64,000 nucleotides of DNA from Reyranella sp. (GTDB lineage Bacteria; Pseudomonadota; Alphaproteobacteria; Reyranellales; Reyranellaceae), in contig NZ_JAUSBN010000030.1 in NCBI RefSeq assembly GCF_030651995.1, forward strand, positions 1 through 64,000, in the 5' to 3' direction. The translations under genes and the position numbers were made by a program. How positions within the stretch are numbered: position 1 is the stretch's first letter; each line of letters opens with the position of its first letter. The notes under the pieces were generated by a model, which did not search any database, was not told where the DNA came from, and saw nothing but the letters and a program-made list of their open reading frames with translations. Shown one piece after another: positions 52,243 to 61,337 of this stretch.

Positions 52243-53231
52243 AACGCCCCATGAGACGCCGCAGCTTCGTCGCCCTCGCGACCACTGGCCTCGCCACGAC
52301 CGCCCTCGCCGGCACCGCTTTTGCCCAAGCCAACTATCCCGACAAGCCGATCACCATGGTGATCCCGGCGCCGCCGGGCGGCGGCACCGATCTCGTCGCG
52401 CGGCTCTATTCCGACCTGCTGAGCCAGGAGCTGGGCGTGCAGGTCCTCGTCGACAACAAGGGCGGCGGCAACGGCAATATCGGCACGGCCCTCGTCGCCC
52501 GCGCCAAGCCCGACGGCTACACGCTGCTGATGCAGTATTCGGCCTACCATTCGGCCAACCCGGCGCTGATCAAGGACCTCAACTGGAAGCCCGACGATTT
52601 CGTGGGCGTGGCCATGGGCGCAATGGCGCCGCACGTCATCGTGGTCGCCAAGAAGGTGCCGGTCGACGATCTCAAGAGCTTCATCGCCTACGCCAAGGCC
52701 AATCCCGGCAAGCTGAACTACGCCTCGGTGGGCGCGGGCTCGGTGCCGCATCTCGGCGGCGTGCTGCTGAACAAGGCGGCCGGCCTCGATCTGGTGCACG
52801 TGCCCTACAAGGGGTCGGGACCGGCGACCGCCGACATCGTGGCGGGCCAGGTCGAACTGCTGATCGTGACGCCGCCCGCCGTCTCCGGCCACATCCGCAA
52901 CGGCAACCTGAAGGCGCTGGCGCTGGCCAGCGACACGCGCCTGCCGGCCTTTCCCGACATCCCGACGACCGCCGAAGCGGGCCTGCCGGGCTTCATCCTC
53001 GACGGCTGGTTCGCCCTGTTCGCGCCGGCCGGCACGCCGCAGCCGATCGTCGACAAGCTCAACGCCGCGATGCGCAAGGTCGGCAAGATGGAAGCCGTCG
53101 TCGCCCGTGCCAACCAGCTCGGCATCGTGCTGAAGGACTGGACCCCGGGCCAGATGAACGACTTCGCCAAGGGCGAGGTCGAGACCTGGGGCAAGGTGAT
53201 CCGCGACAACAAGATCACGTTCACGGAGTGA
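52239..53231 (+). CDS. Bug-family tripartite tricarboxylate transporter substrate-binding protein
   Basis: 330 residues with a Tat/Sec-like signal (MKRPMRRRSFVALATTGLAT, cleavage near AFAQA). It then shows YPDKPITMVIPAPPGGGTDL, HVPYKGSGPATADIVAGQVE and the rest of the Bug (TctC) fold. These periplasmic proteins capture small carboxylates for TctAB transporters, but no tctA or tctB lies beside it. GGAGGAGG precedes the ATG. Confidence 0.92.
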   Translation: MKRPMRRRSFVALATTGLATTALAGTAFAQANYPDKPITMVIPAPPGGGTDLVARLYSDLLSQELGVQVLVDNKGGGNGNIGTALVARAKPDGYTLLMQYSAYHSANPALIKDLNWKPDDFVGVAMGAMAPHVIVVAKKVPVDDLKSFIAYAKANPGKLNYASVGAGSVPHLGGVLLNKAAGLDLVHVPYKGSGPATADIVAGQVELLIVTPPAVSGHIRNGNLKALALASDTRLPAFPDIPTTAEAGLPGFILDGWFALFAPAGTPQPIVDKLNAAMRKVGKMEAVVARANQLGIVLKDWTPGQMNDFAKGEVETWGKVIRDNKITFTE

Positions 53232-53258
53232 AGCGACCGCCGGCTCAGCCTCGCCCCA

Positions 53259-53369
53259 CCTCATCCTGAGGAGGCCGCGCAGCGGCCGTCTCGAAGGATT
53301 GGCCGCATGCGTGGTGCTCGTGCCCACCCTTCGAGACGCGCTCCTGCGGAGCGCTCCTCAGGGTGAGGT
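53259..53369. repeat. REP-like inverted repeat
   Basis: The element opens ACCTCATCCTGAGGAGGC and closes with the inverse, CCTCAGGGTGAGGT. Internal arms GTCTCGAAGGATTGG and CACCCTTCGAGAC also pair. Elements of this type (about 110 bases, imperfect palindrome) are scattered between genes in Bradyrhizobium-like and Reyranella-like genomes. It separates the Bug gene from the ACT-domain gene. Confidence 0.75.
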
Positions 53370-53399
53370 CGTGTCTGCGAAGACCGACGGAGTTCCAGT

Positions 53400-53654
53400 T
53401 CAGAACACGTGCCGCACGCCGACGATCTGGCCGAGCGAGCGGCCGACATGTTCGGCGACGGCCGGCTCCAGCCCTTCCACTTCGATCTCGACGGTGAGTC
53501 CGTCACCGTCGGCCTGGGCGAAGACGCGGGCCGGGACGAGGCCGCGCTTGGCGATCAGCTCGAGCGCGCGCGGCAGCACGCCGGGCTCGGCGTCGGCCTC
53601 GAAACAGTAACGGACGGCGGAATTGCTACGCTTGAGGGAGAGAACGGCAGACAT
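53400..53654 (-). CDS. Small ACT-like domain protein
   Basis: 84 residues, AVRYCFEADAEPGVLPRALE LIAKRGLVP with strands after it. The beta-alpha-beta-beta pattern with a Pro-Gly turn before the first helix fits ACT-type ligand-binding modules. It stands alone and may bind an amino acid or regulate a partner. The start at 53654 is chosen because the upstream extension overlaps the promoter side and is Arg/Pro-rich. Confidence 0.7.
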   Translation of the reverse strand: MSAVLSLKRSNSAVRYCFEADAEPGVLPRALELIAKRGLVPARVFAQADGDGLTVEIEVEGLEPAVAEHVGRSLGQIVGVRHVF

Positions 53655-53830
53655 CGGATGAATCCTTGGACGAATGACAGGCGAACGCGGCAACGCAACG
53701 GTTTGCAGTGCAAACCGTGGTGCTAATTCGCCGTCCAAGGAGGTCCGTGCGGGCCATCTCGCCACTATAGCGCCGGAGCCGGCCGGCGCGCTAGGGTCCC
53801 GCCAACGAACCCGCCGGGAAGGAAACAAAG

Positions 53831-54646
53831 ATGCGTTCGACGCCGATCTACGAGGTGCATGCGGTCAAGTATGCCCACCTGCCGCGCAAGGCATGGGAAG
53901 TGCAGATCAACCCCGACCCGCACGACGCCGACTTCCCGATGGACTATTTCGTCTGGGTCGCCATCCCCCTCGACGAGAGCGGCCACCGCACGATCGGCGG
54001 CAAGCCGATCGTCATCGACACCGGCTTCAACGCCACGGTGGGCAAGCAGCGCGGCCGCGAGGTGAAGAAGAATCCCGCCGACCTGCTGAGTGAGATCGGC
54101 ATCGACGCGAAGGAGATCGAGGACGTCATCGTCACCCACCTCCACTACGACCATATCGGCAACTGGGACCGCTTCCCCAAGGCGCGCTTCCATCTCCAGG
54201 ACAAGGAGATGAACTTCGCCACCGGCCGCCACATGTGCAAGGGACCGTTCCGCCACGCCTACGAGTGCGAGGACATCGTCGGCATGGTGCGCGCGCTGTA
54301 CGGCGGCCGCCTGGTGTTCCACGACGGCGACGAGGAGCTGCAGCCCGGCATCTCGCTGCACCTGATCGGCGGCCACACCGCGGGCATCCAGTCGGTGCGC
54401 ATCAACACGCGCAACGGCTGGCTCGTGCTGGCCTCCGACGCCAGCCACTATTTCTGGGGCGTCAACAACGACAAGCTGTTCTCGATCGTCTACTCGGTCG
54501 CCGACATGCTGGCGGGCTACGACAAGCTGAAGAAGCTGGCCGACGGCCGGGTCGAGATGGTGATCCCCGGCCACGATGCCGAGGTGATGGTGCGCTATCC
54601 CGCGTCGGGCAAGGGACTGGAAGGCATCAGCGTCCGGCTCGACTAG
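53831..54646 (+). CDS. Metallo-beta-lactamase-fold hydrolase, AHL-lactonase-like
   Basis: 271 residues. The zinc motif VTHLHYDHIGNWDRF (H-x-H-x-D-H) is near residues 102-107, with the further ligands in GGHTAG, ASDASHYFW and PGHDAEV. This set matches the N-acyl-homoserine-lactonase (AhlD/AttM-like) branch. It could hydrolyse a lactone or a related ester; the substrate is not certain. GGAAGGAAAC precedes the ATG. Confidence 0.88.
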   Translation: MRSTPIYEVHAVKYAHLPRKAWEVQINPDPHDADFPMDYFVWVAIPLDESGHRTIGGKPIVIDTGFNATVGKQRGREVKKNPADLLSEIGIDAKEIEDVIVTHLHYDHIGNWDRFPKARFHLQDKEMNFATGRHMCKGPFRHAYECEDIVGMVRALYGGRLVFHDGDEELQPGISLHLIGGHTAGIQSVRINTRNGWLVLASDASHYFWGVNNDKLFSIVYSVADMLAGYDKLKKLADGRVEMVIPGHDAEVMVRYPASGKGLEGISVRLD

Positions 54647-54695
54647 GGATCGCGGCAACGAACAAGGCGCCCTCCGAACGAGATCGAATCGCCCG

Positions 54696-55793
54696 ATGAC
54701 CTCGCCATACGCCGACCTCCCTGCCAGAAATTTCTGGAAGGGAGCCGTGTCCCGGCGGTCTCCCGAGACCGTCTCCGGATTATGGCAGCCAAAGTTCAGT
54801 TTCGCCCGGGAAACGCGTATTGCGACCGCGGGCAGTTGCTTCGCCCAGCATATTTCCCGATATCTGCGCGCAAGGAAGGCCATCGTCGTCGACCTCGAGC
54901 GGGGCCCTCCCGGCCTGTCCGCGGCCAACGCCGCCAAATACGGCTACGGCATCTATTCGGCCCGATACGGCAACATCTATACGGTTCGCCATCTCCTGCA
55001 ACTCACCGAGGAAGCCCTTGGCCGGTTCGCGCCGTCCGATGCCGTCTGGGAACGGGACGGCCGCTTCTTCGATGCGATGCGGATCGGGGTCGAACCCGCA
55101 GGATTGCCTTCCGCCGAGGCTGTGAGGCGACACCGCGTGCAGCATCTCGCCCGGGTGCGAACCCTGTTCTCCAAGGCAGATGTCTTCGTCTTCACGCTCG
55201 GCCTTACGGAAGCCTGGACCCACAGGGAGTCGGGCACGGTGTATCCGACCGCACCGGGTACGATTGCCGGCTCCTATCAACCCGAAGTGCACGCCTTCAG
55301 GAACTTCGATTTCCTCGAGGTGTACCAGGACTTCGTGAAGTTCCGCCGGTTCGCGATGAAGCGGAATCCCGGGCTGAAGTTCCTGCTCACCGTCTCGCCG
55401 GTTCCGCTCGCGGCCACGGCCAGCGACAAACACGTCCTCGTCGCGACGACCTATTCGAAGTCGGTGCTGCGTGCGGTGGCCGGAAAGCTGGCCGAGGCGT
55501 TCGAGAACGTCGACTATTTTCCGTCCTTCGACCTCCTCTCCAGCGCCTCCACGCGGGGCGCGTTCCATTCGGATGACGCACGACAGATCACCGAGCCGGG
55601 CGTGGAGGCGGTGATGCGGATCTTCTTCGAGGCGCAACCGGGCCTCGCGCAAGCGTCCGTCGCTGCCGTTGCGGACGCTCCGGGCGGGCCCGCCAGCGAG
55701 AAGGGCGAGGGCCGCGCGGAGGGACGTACGCCCGGGGCCCCGGCTTCCGACGCGGTTTGCGAGGACATCCTTCTCGATGCCTTCTCCCGATGA
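54696..55793 (+). CDS. GSCFA-domain protein
   Basis: 365 residues. The family motif TAGSCFAQHISRYLR appears near residue 45, and GLTEAWTHRESGTVYPTAPG and FLLTVSPVPL follow. GSCFA proteins are SGNH-hydrolase-like, with the Ser of GSCFA as the probable nucleophile, and are often near polysaccharide genes. The C-terminal 60 residues are Ala/Gly/Pro-rich. Its stop overlaps the start of the next gene (ATGA). Confidence 0.88.
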   Translation: MTSPYADLPARNFWKGAVSRRSPETVSGLWQPKFSFARETRIATAGSCFAQHISRYLRARKAIVVDLERGPPGLSAANAAKYGYGIYSARYGNIYTVRHLLQLTEEALGRFAPSDAVWERDGRFFDAMRIGVEPAGLPSAEAVRRHRVQHLARVRTLFSKADVFVFTLGLTEAWTHRESGTVYPTAPGTIAGSYQPEVHAFRNFDFLEVYQDFVKFRRFAMKRNPGLKFLLTVSPVPLAATASDKHVLVATTYSKSVLRAVAGKLAEAFENVDYFPSFDLLSSASTRGAFHSDDARQITEPGVEAVMRIFFEAQPGLAQASVAAVADAPGGPASEKGEGRAEGRTPGAPASDAVCEDILLDAFSR

Positions 55794-56656
55794 TCCGCAT
55801 TGCCCTGCTGGGCAACTCTCATCTTTTCAACTGGAAGCGCGCCTGGAATTCACTCGGCAAGGCCTATCCCGACGTCGATCTCGTTTTCTTCGGCGCACCG
55901 GGAGGGCACCTGGAGTGCTGCGAACCGCAGGGCGACCGGCTCGTCTTCAAGAGCGAGGAGGTCGCGCGATGGGTCGAGATCACCTCTGGCGGCCGGCGCG
56001 AGCTGGTCGCAGCCGACTACGACGCGCTTTGTGTCGTGGGCCTGGGATGCGGGGTGAGGACCGTCGCCGGACTCTACTCAAGATGGCGGGCCGATGCTCA
56101 CACGGGAGAGGGAGGCAGGTTTCACCTGGTTTCCGACGCCTGTTTCCAGGATACCATTGTCGACCTGTTGAACGCCTCACTGGCAATGGCCACCGTCGGC
56201 AAGCTCCGCCAGATCACCGACAAGGTGATCTGGCTGGCGCCCACCCCTGCCCCCTCCGAAATCATCCTGACGTTGGACAATTCCCCGGAGGGCGTTGAAA
56301 TGGCCGCTGCAGCGACCGATGCACCGTCTCTTCGCGCAGCCTATGACGAGGCATGCCGCCGCCTGGCCGCTGAAAATGTGATGGTGCTGGAGCAGCCCAA
56401 GGCGACTCTCGCCTCGCCCCTTCTGTCGAAGAAGGAATATCGCCACCCGACCTGGACGACGCCCGACTGGGATCATCTGAACGACGCCTACGGCAAGATT
56501 GTCATTCGGGAATTCCTGTCTCGTCTCGACCCCTCTCTCGGCGGCCGAAGCGACGGCGATTCTTCCGGCAGCCTTCTGCGTCTTGCCGACCCGCTCCTGG
56601 GGGCGCTGCGGAACAAGGTTTTGCAATTGTCGATTCGCAGAAGCTCGAAACGCTGA
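55790..56656 (+). CDS. SGNH-hydrolase-like protein
   Basis: 288 residues. The N-terminus MIRIALLGNSHLFNWKRAWN has G-N-S-H in the place of the GDS block, and TWTTPDWDHLNDAYGKIVIR near the C-terminus supplies the D-x2-H pair. The two ends match an SGNH esterase/transferase fold. It is translationally coupled to the GSCFA gene, and such pairs often act on surface glycans. Confidence 0.6.
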   Translation: MIRIALLGNSHLFNWKRAWNSLGKAYPDVDLVFFGAPGGHLECCEPQGDRLVFKSEEVARWVEITSGGRRELVAADYDALCVVGLGCGVRTVAGLYSRWRADAHTGEGGRFHLVSDACFQDTIVDLLNASLAMATVGKLRQITDKVIWLAPTPAPSEIILTLDNSPEGVEMAAAATDAPSLRAAYDEACRRLAAENVMVLEQPKATLASPLLSKKEYRHPTWTTPDWDHLNDAYGKIVIREFLSRLDPSLGGRSDGDSSGSLLRLADPLLGALRNKVLQLSIRRSSKR

Positions 56657-56664
56657 ATGCCGAG

Positions 56665-56696
56665 AGGTGAAGGGCATCAGCGTCAGGCTGGATTGA
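56665..56696. repeat. Tail-end copy of the lactonase-like gene
   Basis: The bases coding EVKGISVRLD-stop match the end of the lactonase-like gene (LEGISVRLD-stop, 54617-54646) with few changes and the stop aligned. The GSCFA/SGNH pair lies between the copies. A short leftover of a duplicated or rearranged hydrolase gene is the simplest reading. Confidence 0.45.
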
Positions 56697-56724
56697 CGGC
56701 ACACGCTCGAGGAAAGGAAACGGA

Positions 56725-57255
56725 GTGGCCAGACTCGTCTTCGGCATGAACCAGTCGCTGGACGGCTATGTCGACCATATGTCGTTCGGGCCGAGCCCGG
56801 CGCTCTTCCGCCATTTCATCGAAGAGGCGGAGGCGCAGGCGGGCAGTGTCTACGGCCGCCACGTGTACGAGCTGATGCGCTACTGGGACGACGATCAGCC
56901 GGACTGGGATGACGATCGACGCGCCTTTGCGGCGGCGTGGCGGCGGCAGCCGAAATGGGTGGTCTCGCGCTCGCTGGACTCGGTCGGCCCCAACGCCACG
57001 CTCATCCGGGGCGATCTCGAGCACGCGATCCCCAGGCTGAAGGCCGAGCACGAGGGCGAGATCGAAGTCGCCGGCCCGACCCTGGCGCAAAGCCTCACCG
57101 GACTCGGCCTGATCGACGAGTACCGGATCTACCTGCACCCGGTCGTGCTCGGGCACGGCACACCCTACTTTGGTGGCCCCCGGCCGCCGCTTCGCCTCAT
57201 GACCCACGACCGGATCGGCGAGGACGTGATCCGGCTGGCCTACGTTCCCGCCTGA
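56725..57255 (+). CDS. Dihydrofolate-reductase-fold (RibD C-terminal-like) protein
   Basis: 176 residues from GTG, with GGAAAGGAAA upstream. VFGMNQSLDGYVDHM opens the fold, and EVAGPTLAQSLTGLGLIDEY RIYLHPVVLGHG is the RibD-C/YyaP-like core. Members are NADPH-dependent reductases of uncertain substrate. It lies next to ribH but on the opposite strand, so any flavin link is speculative. Confidence 0.85.
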   Translation: MARLVFGMNQSLDGYVDHMSFGPSPALFRHFIEEAEAQAGSVYGRHVYELMRYWDDDQPDWDDDRRAFAAAWRRQPKWVVSRSLDSVGPNATLIRGDLEHAIPRLKAEHEGEIEVAGPTLAQSLTGLGLIDEYRIYLHPVVLGHGTPYFGGPRPPLRLMTHDRIGEDVIRLAYVPA

Positions 57256-57270
57256 TCTACCGTCGGCCGC

Positions 57271-57705
57271 CTACGCCGCGATGGAAGCGCGGGCTTTGCC
57301 GATCATCAGCGCGGCGCGCGCGGCTTCGCGGCCCTTCTCGACGAAGTGCGCGCGGAAGATCTGAGTGTGGTGGTCGGTCTCCTGGTAGTGATGCGGTGTC
57401 AGCGACACCGACAGGACGGGCACGCCCGTGTCCATCCCGGCGCGCATCAGCCCATCGACGACCGCCTGGGCCACGAAGTCGTGGCGATAGATTCCGCCAT
57501 CGACCACGAAGGCGGCAGCAGCGACGGCGGCATACCGGCCCGTTGCCGCGAGGTCGCGCGAGAACAGCGGCAGCTCGAACGCGCCCGGCACGTCGAACAC
57601 GTCGACCTGCTCCGCGGGAATCAGTTCGAGGAATCCGTCGAGCGCACGGTCGACGATGTCGGCGTGCCACCTGGCTTTGACGAAGGCGTAGCGGGCTTGT
57701 GTCAT
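57271..57705 (-). CDS. ribH: 6,7-dimethyl-8-ribityllumazine synthase, type II
   Basis: 144 residues, YAFVKARWHADIVDRALDGF, then VPGAFELPLFSRDL, and GVPVLSVSLTPHHYQETDHH with the catalytic His. The PGAFELP and the HHY (rather than HE in type I) ending match the RibH2 group of Brucella and Mesorhizobium. It makes the riboflavin precursor from 5-amino-6-ribitylaminouracil and dihydroxybutanone phosphate. AAGGAG precedes the ATG and an FMN riboswitch lies 89 bases upstream. Confidence 0.92.
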   Translation of the reverse strand: MTQARYAFVKARWHADIVDRALDGFLELIPAEQVDVFDVPGAFELPLFSRDLAATGRYAAVAAAAFVVDGGIYRHDFVAQAVVDGLMRAGMDTGVPVLSVSLTPHHYQETDHHTQIFRAHFVEKGREAARAALMIGKARASIAA

Positions 57706-57794
57706 GGCAATCTCCTTTGGCGAACAGACACGTCACCCAAGGCGATCACGCGCGGACCCGCTGCTCGGCGCGAAGCAGCGGGACACACGTTCTC

Positions 57795-57925
57795 TTTCAT
57801 CCGGACTATGACCGTCGGCTCAGGCCTCGCACCTGATCTGCTGACCCTTCCCTGCGGAAGGCGCTCGCGGGCTCGCAGCTCGCGCTGCATACCGCCGGTA
57901 GGGAGTTTCACCCTGCCCTGAGAAC
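57795..57925 (-). promoter_or_regulatory. FMN riboswitch (RFN element)
   Basis: On the minus strand the conserved blocks occur in order: AGGGCAGGGTGAAACTCCCT, ACCGGCGGT, AGCCCGCGAGC, GTCAGCAGATCAGGTG, GCCGACGGTCATAGTCCGGA TGAAAG. These are the six-helix RFN landmarks. Between it and ribH a 9-bp hairpin (57757-57782, CCCGCTGCT/AGCAGCGGG) lacks a T-run, so control is more likely at translation than at termination. High FMN should lower ribH expression. Confidence 0.93.
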
Positions 57926-57974
57926 ACGAAAACCATAAGGGCAGGGTCGGGAGCTGGCAATCTTCGGGTCGCGG

Positions 57975-59564
57975 TCACTTCTTCTCGACGTTCCACAGCG
58001 CCAGGGCGGGCGACGGCAGCAGGCCGGAGGCCTTGCGACCGACGGCGGTCGGCGTGGTGAACTGGCCGAGGGGGGCGTGCGTCGGATACACGGCGGCGCG
58101 CGCCTGGACCTCGGCGGCGATTTCCTTCTGCTTCGCCGGGTCGGTCTCCTTGGCGAAGGCGTCGCGCAGCTTCTCGAGCTCGGGATCGCACGGCCAGCCG
58201 AACGTCGCCTTGTCGCAGGACGCGTTGAGGAATGCCGCCGCCACCGGATCGAGCACGTCGACGGCGGCCCAGGAGGTGAAGAAGGCGCTCCAGCCGCCGG
58301 CGCTCAGCGGATCCTTCTTGGCGCGGCGCCCGACCAGCGTCTGCCAGTCCATCGACTGCAGATCGACCTTGAAGCCGGCCTTCTCGAGCTGCGGCTTGGC
58401 CACGGTGGCGAGGTTGTTGTGTCCGGCGATGTCGGTCTGGTGCATCAGCACGATCGGCGTTCCATCGTAGCCGGCTTCCGTCAGCAGCTGTTTGGCCTTG
58501 ACGGCGTTGCCCGCGAGCTTGTCTTCCCAGCCCCGCGTCGTCTCCAGCGGCGAGCCGCAGGGGAACAGCGACTTGCACTCCTTGTAGAACTCGGGATTGC
58601 CGACATTGGCGTCGAGGAAATCCTTCTGGTTCAGCGCATAGAGCACGGCCTGCCGGATCCTGGCGTTGTCGAACGGCTTGTGCAGCACGTTAAAGCGCAT
58701 CGCGTACTGGCGGCCGGCCTGGTTCACGACCTGGATCTTGATGCCCTTCTCCTTCTGGATCAGCGGCAGCAGGTCGGGCGGCACGATCTCGATGAGATCG
58801 ACCTCGTCGTTCAGCAGCGCGTTGACCTGCGTCTGCGTGTCGGGGATCCAGACCCATTCGACGCGATCGACCTTCGCCACCTTGCCGCCCGCGAGGCCGG
58901 CCGACGGCTCGGCGCGCGGCTTGTAGTTGGCGTTCTTCAGGTAGACCGCCTTCTCGCCGGGCTTCCACTCGTCCTTCTTGAAGACGAACGGGCCTGACCC
59001 CGTGGTGTCGGTGATCTGCGTGTTGGGATCGGTGTCGGCAACGCGCTTGGGCATCATGAACGGCACGTTGGAGCCGGGCTTGCCCAGCGTGTTGAGCACC
59101 AGCCCGTACGGCTCCTTCAGCACCATCCTGATGGTCTTGTCGTCGGGCGCCGACAGCTCGGTCACATAGGACATCAGCTTCTGGCCCATCGCGTCCTTGG
59201 CGCCCCAGCGCTTGAGCGAGGCCACGCAATCCGCCGCCGTCACCGGCTTGCCGTCGTGCCAGGCGAGCCCGTCGCGCAGGGTGAACGTCCAGGTGAGCTT
59301 GTCGGCCGAGGTGTCCCACTTCTCCACCATCTGCGGCTTGACCTGCAGCTTGTCGTCGAGCGCAAACAGCGTGTCGTAGATGAGATAGCCGTGGTGCTGG
59401 GTGATCAGCGCCGTGGTCCAGACCGGATCGATGATCTTGAGATCCGAATGCAGCGCCGCCTTGAGCGTGGACGGCGCGGGTTGCGCCGAGGCGGGCAGGG
59501 CGAACGGCACCACCGCGGCGGCGGCGACGAGCGCGCCCATGAAACGACGACCGAACTTCATCAT
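57975..59564 (-). CDS. ABC transporter periplasmic peptide-binding protein (SBP family 5)
   Basis: 529 residues. The signal peptide (GALVAAAAVVPFALPASAQ) starts at the ATG at 59564. SBP_bac_5 features include LTWTFTLRDGLAWHDGKPV (the W-x-F-x-L-R-D-G/N-x2-W/F-H-D block), and RQYAMRFNVLHKPFDNARIR QAV. It binds oligopeptides or similar nutrients for an ABC importer. The permease and ATPase genes are not in the window. Confidence 0.92.
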   Translation of the reverse strand: MMKFGRRFMGALVAAAAVVPFALPASAQPAPSTLKAALHSDLKIIDPVWTTALITQHHGYLIYDTLFALDDKLQVKPQMVEKWDTSADKLTWTFTLRDGLAWHDGKPVTAADCVASLKRWGAKDAMGQKLMSYVTELSAPDDKTIRMVLKEPYGLVLNTLGKPGSNVPFMMPKRVADTDPNTQITDTTGSGPFVFKKDEWKPGEKAVYLKNANYKPRAEPSAGLAGGKVAKVDRVEWVWIPDTQTQVNALLNDEVDLIEIVPPDLLPLIQKEKGIKIQVVNQAGRQYAMRFNVLHKPFDNARIRQAVLYALNQKDFLDANVGNPEFYKECKSLFPCGSPLETTRGWEDKLAGNAVKAKQLLTEAGYDGTPIVLMHQTDIAGHNNLATVAKPQLEKAGFKVDLQSMDWQTLVGRRAKKDPLSAGGWSAFFTSWAAVDVLDPVAAAFLNASCDKATFGWPCDPELEKLRDAFAKETDPAKQKEIAAEVQARAAVYPTHAPLGQFTTPTAVGRKASGLLPSPALALWNVEKK

Positions 59565-59665
59565 GGAAACTCCTGTACTCTTTGACCTTCCCCGTAGGGC
59601 GCAAGGTATAGAGCCGCGGAGGGTCACGCGCGACAGGCGAAATGCCCGCGCCCCGCGAGGAACGA

Positions 59666-60850
59666 TCAGTCGCCCTGCGCGATGTCGAGGAGCGCCTGCC
59701 ACTCCACGAACTTCACCCGAGGCCGGCCCTGCACGGCGCCGGCCGCGACCTCGGCCTTGTCGATGCGGCGCCAGCCCTCGGCATCGACGCAGAGCGGCAG
59801 GATGTCGGGGCCGCTCTTGGGGTCGCGGTCCTCGAGGAACTCGATCACCTGCTTCGCCACGGCGTGACTGTCGGCGCGATTGGTCGGGATGGTGCCGCTG
59901 GGACCGCGGCGTGCCCAGCCCACCGGGAACACGCCCTCGGCCTGCGGGAAGGCCTCGCTGGTATAGCCGATGCAGGTGACGACCAGGTCGGCGGCAAGGG
60001 TTCCCGTCGAAAGTTCGACCTCCCCCGGGCGGATCGCCGTCGGCACGGCATGGAAGCGGAAATGCACCGTCACCGGCTTCTCGCCCGGCGTCTGCGCGGC
60101 GAAGCGCTTCAGCGTCTCGATGTTCTTGGCCTTGCGCAGCCGCTCCGGCGTCGGATCGGCGGCCGGCGCCTCGGCGGTCAGCACGCTCGCATCGGCAACC
60201 GACACGGCGCGCGCCAGCCGGCCCATCTCGGCCAGCTCATTGGTGGTGAAGGAGGCCTCCCCGGCGCCACGGCGGCCGATCACGTGGATGTCGGTGAGCG
60301 GCGCCGCGGCGATCGCGGCGCCCGCCTCGGGCAGGATGTCGGACTTGGTCATTTCCTCAGGGCTCTTGGCCAGCAGCCGCGCCACGTCGAGCGCCACGTT
60401 GCCGTTGCCGATCACCGCGACGGATTTCACGCCCGAGAGATCCGGGCCCGTGCGGAAATCGGGATGGCCGTTCAGCCAGCCCACGAAGCGCCACGAGCCC
60501 CAGACATGCGGCAGATCCTCGCCGGGAATGCCGAGCTTGCGGTCGACCACCATGCCGGTGGCAACGACCACTGCGTCGTAGGACTGGACGACCTCGTCCC
60601 AGGACAGGTCGCGCCCGATCTCGATGTTCCCCGCGAAGCGCAGGTCGGGCTGGGCGAGCAGCCGGTCGAACTGGCGGACCACGGCCTTGGTCCCCTGGTG
60701 GTCGGGGGCGACGCCCGCCCTCACCAGGCCGAACGGCGTCGGCAGACGGTCGATGATGTCGATGCGAAGGTCGGGCCGGCCGCGCAGCAGCCCGTCCGCG
60801 GCGTAGAAGCCGGAAGGCCCGGCGCCCACGATGGCAACCCTGTGAGTCAT
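59666..60850 (-). CDS. FAD-dependent ferredoxin/adrenodoxin-type NADP+ reductase
   Basis: 394 residues. The FAD-binding [20 protein letters not shown] and [20 protein letters not shown] are the first blocks of adrenodoxin-reductase/FprA-type enzymes, followed by [16 protein letters not shown] for NADP and a C-terminal [15 protein letters not shown]. It should pass electrons between NADPH and a ferredoxin. About 50 residues shorter than mycobacterial FprA. Divergent from queF, with 28 bases between the starts. Confidence 0.9.
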   Translation of the reverse strand: MTHRVAIVGAGPSGFYAADGLLRGRPDLRIDIIDRLPTPFGLVRAGVAPDHQGTKAVVRQFDRLLAQPDLRFAGNIEIGRDLSWDEVVQSYDAVVVATGMVVDRKLGIPGEDLPHVWGSWRFVGWLNGHPDFRTGPDLSGVKSVAVIGNGNVALDVARLLAKSPEEMTKSDILPEAGAAIAAAPLTDIHVIGRRGAGEASFTTNELAEMGRLARAVSVADASVLTAEAPAADPTPERLRKAKNIETLKRFAAQTPGEKPVTVHFRFHAVPTAIRPGEVELSTGTLAADLVVTCIGYTSEAFPQAEGVFPVGWARRGPSGTIPTNRADSHAVAKQVIEFLEDRDPKSGPDILPLCVDAEGWRRIDKAEVAAGAVQGRPRVKFVEWQALLDIAQGD

Positions 60851-60878
60851 GGCGGCCCGCTTAGCATATGATGGGCGC

Positions 60879-61337
60879 ATGGCTAAATATGCAAAACTCC
60901 GACAGCTCGGGCACGAGACGCCCGTCCCCGCCTCCCCCGCCGAGGCTCTCCTCGAGACGGTGCCCAACCCGCACCCGGGTACGCTCTATCTTGCACGCTT
61001 CACGCAGCCGGAATTCACCTCGCTTTGCCCGGTGACCGGCCAGCCCGATTTCGCACACCTCGTGATCGACTACGTCCCGCGCGCCAGGCTGGTCGAGAGC
61101 AAGTCGCTGAAGCTCTATCTCAACAGCTTCCGCAACGAGGCCGCCTTCCACGAGGATTGCACCGTGGGCATCGGCAAGCGGCTGGTGAAGGAGCTGGCGC
61201 CGCGCTGGCTGCGCATCGCCGGCTACTGGTATCCGCGCGGCGGCATGCCGATCGACGTGTTCTGGCAGACCGCCTCGCCGCCCAAGGGCCTGTGGCTGCC
61301 CGACACCGGCGTGGCGCCCTATCGCGGCCGGGGTTGA
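60879..61337 (+). CDS. queF: NADPH-dependent 7-cyano-7-deazaguanine reductase
   Basis: 152 residues, single-domain type. The active-site Cys is in [17 protein letters not shown], the QueF-signature [20 protein letters not shown] follows, and the substrate contacts lie in the C-terminal part. It reduces preQ0 to preQ1 in queuosine synthesis. Its stop overlaps the queG start (TGATG), so the two pathway genes are coupled. Confidence 0.95.
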   Translation: MAKYAKLRQLGHETPVPASPAEALLETVPNPHPGTLYLARFTQPEFTSLCPVTGQPDFAHLVIDYVPRARLVESKSLKLYLNSFRNEAAFHEDCTVGIGKRLVKELAPRWLRIAGYWYPRGGMPIDVFWQTASPPKGLWLPDTGVAPYRGRG

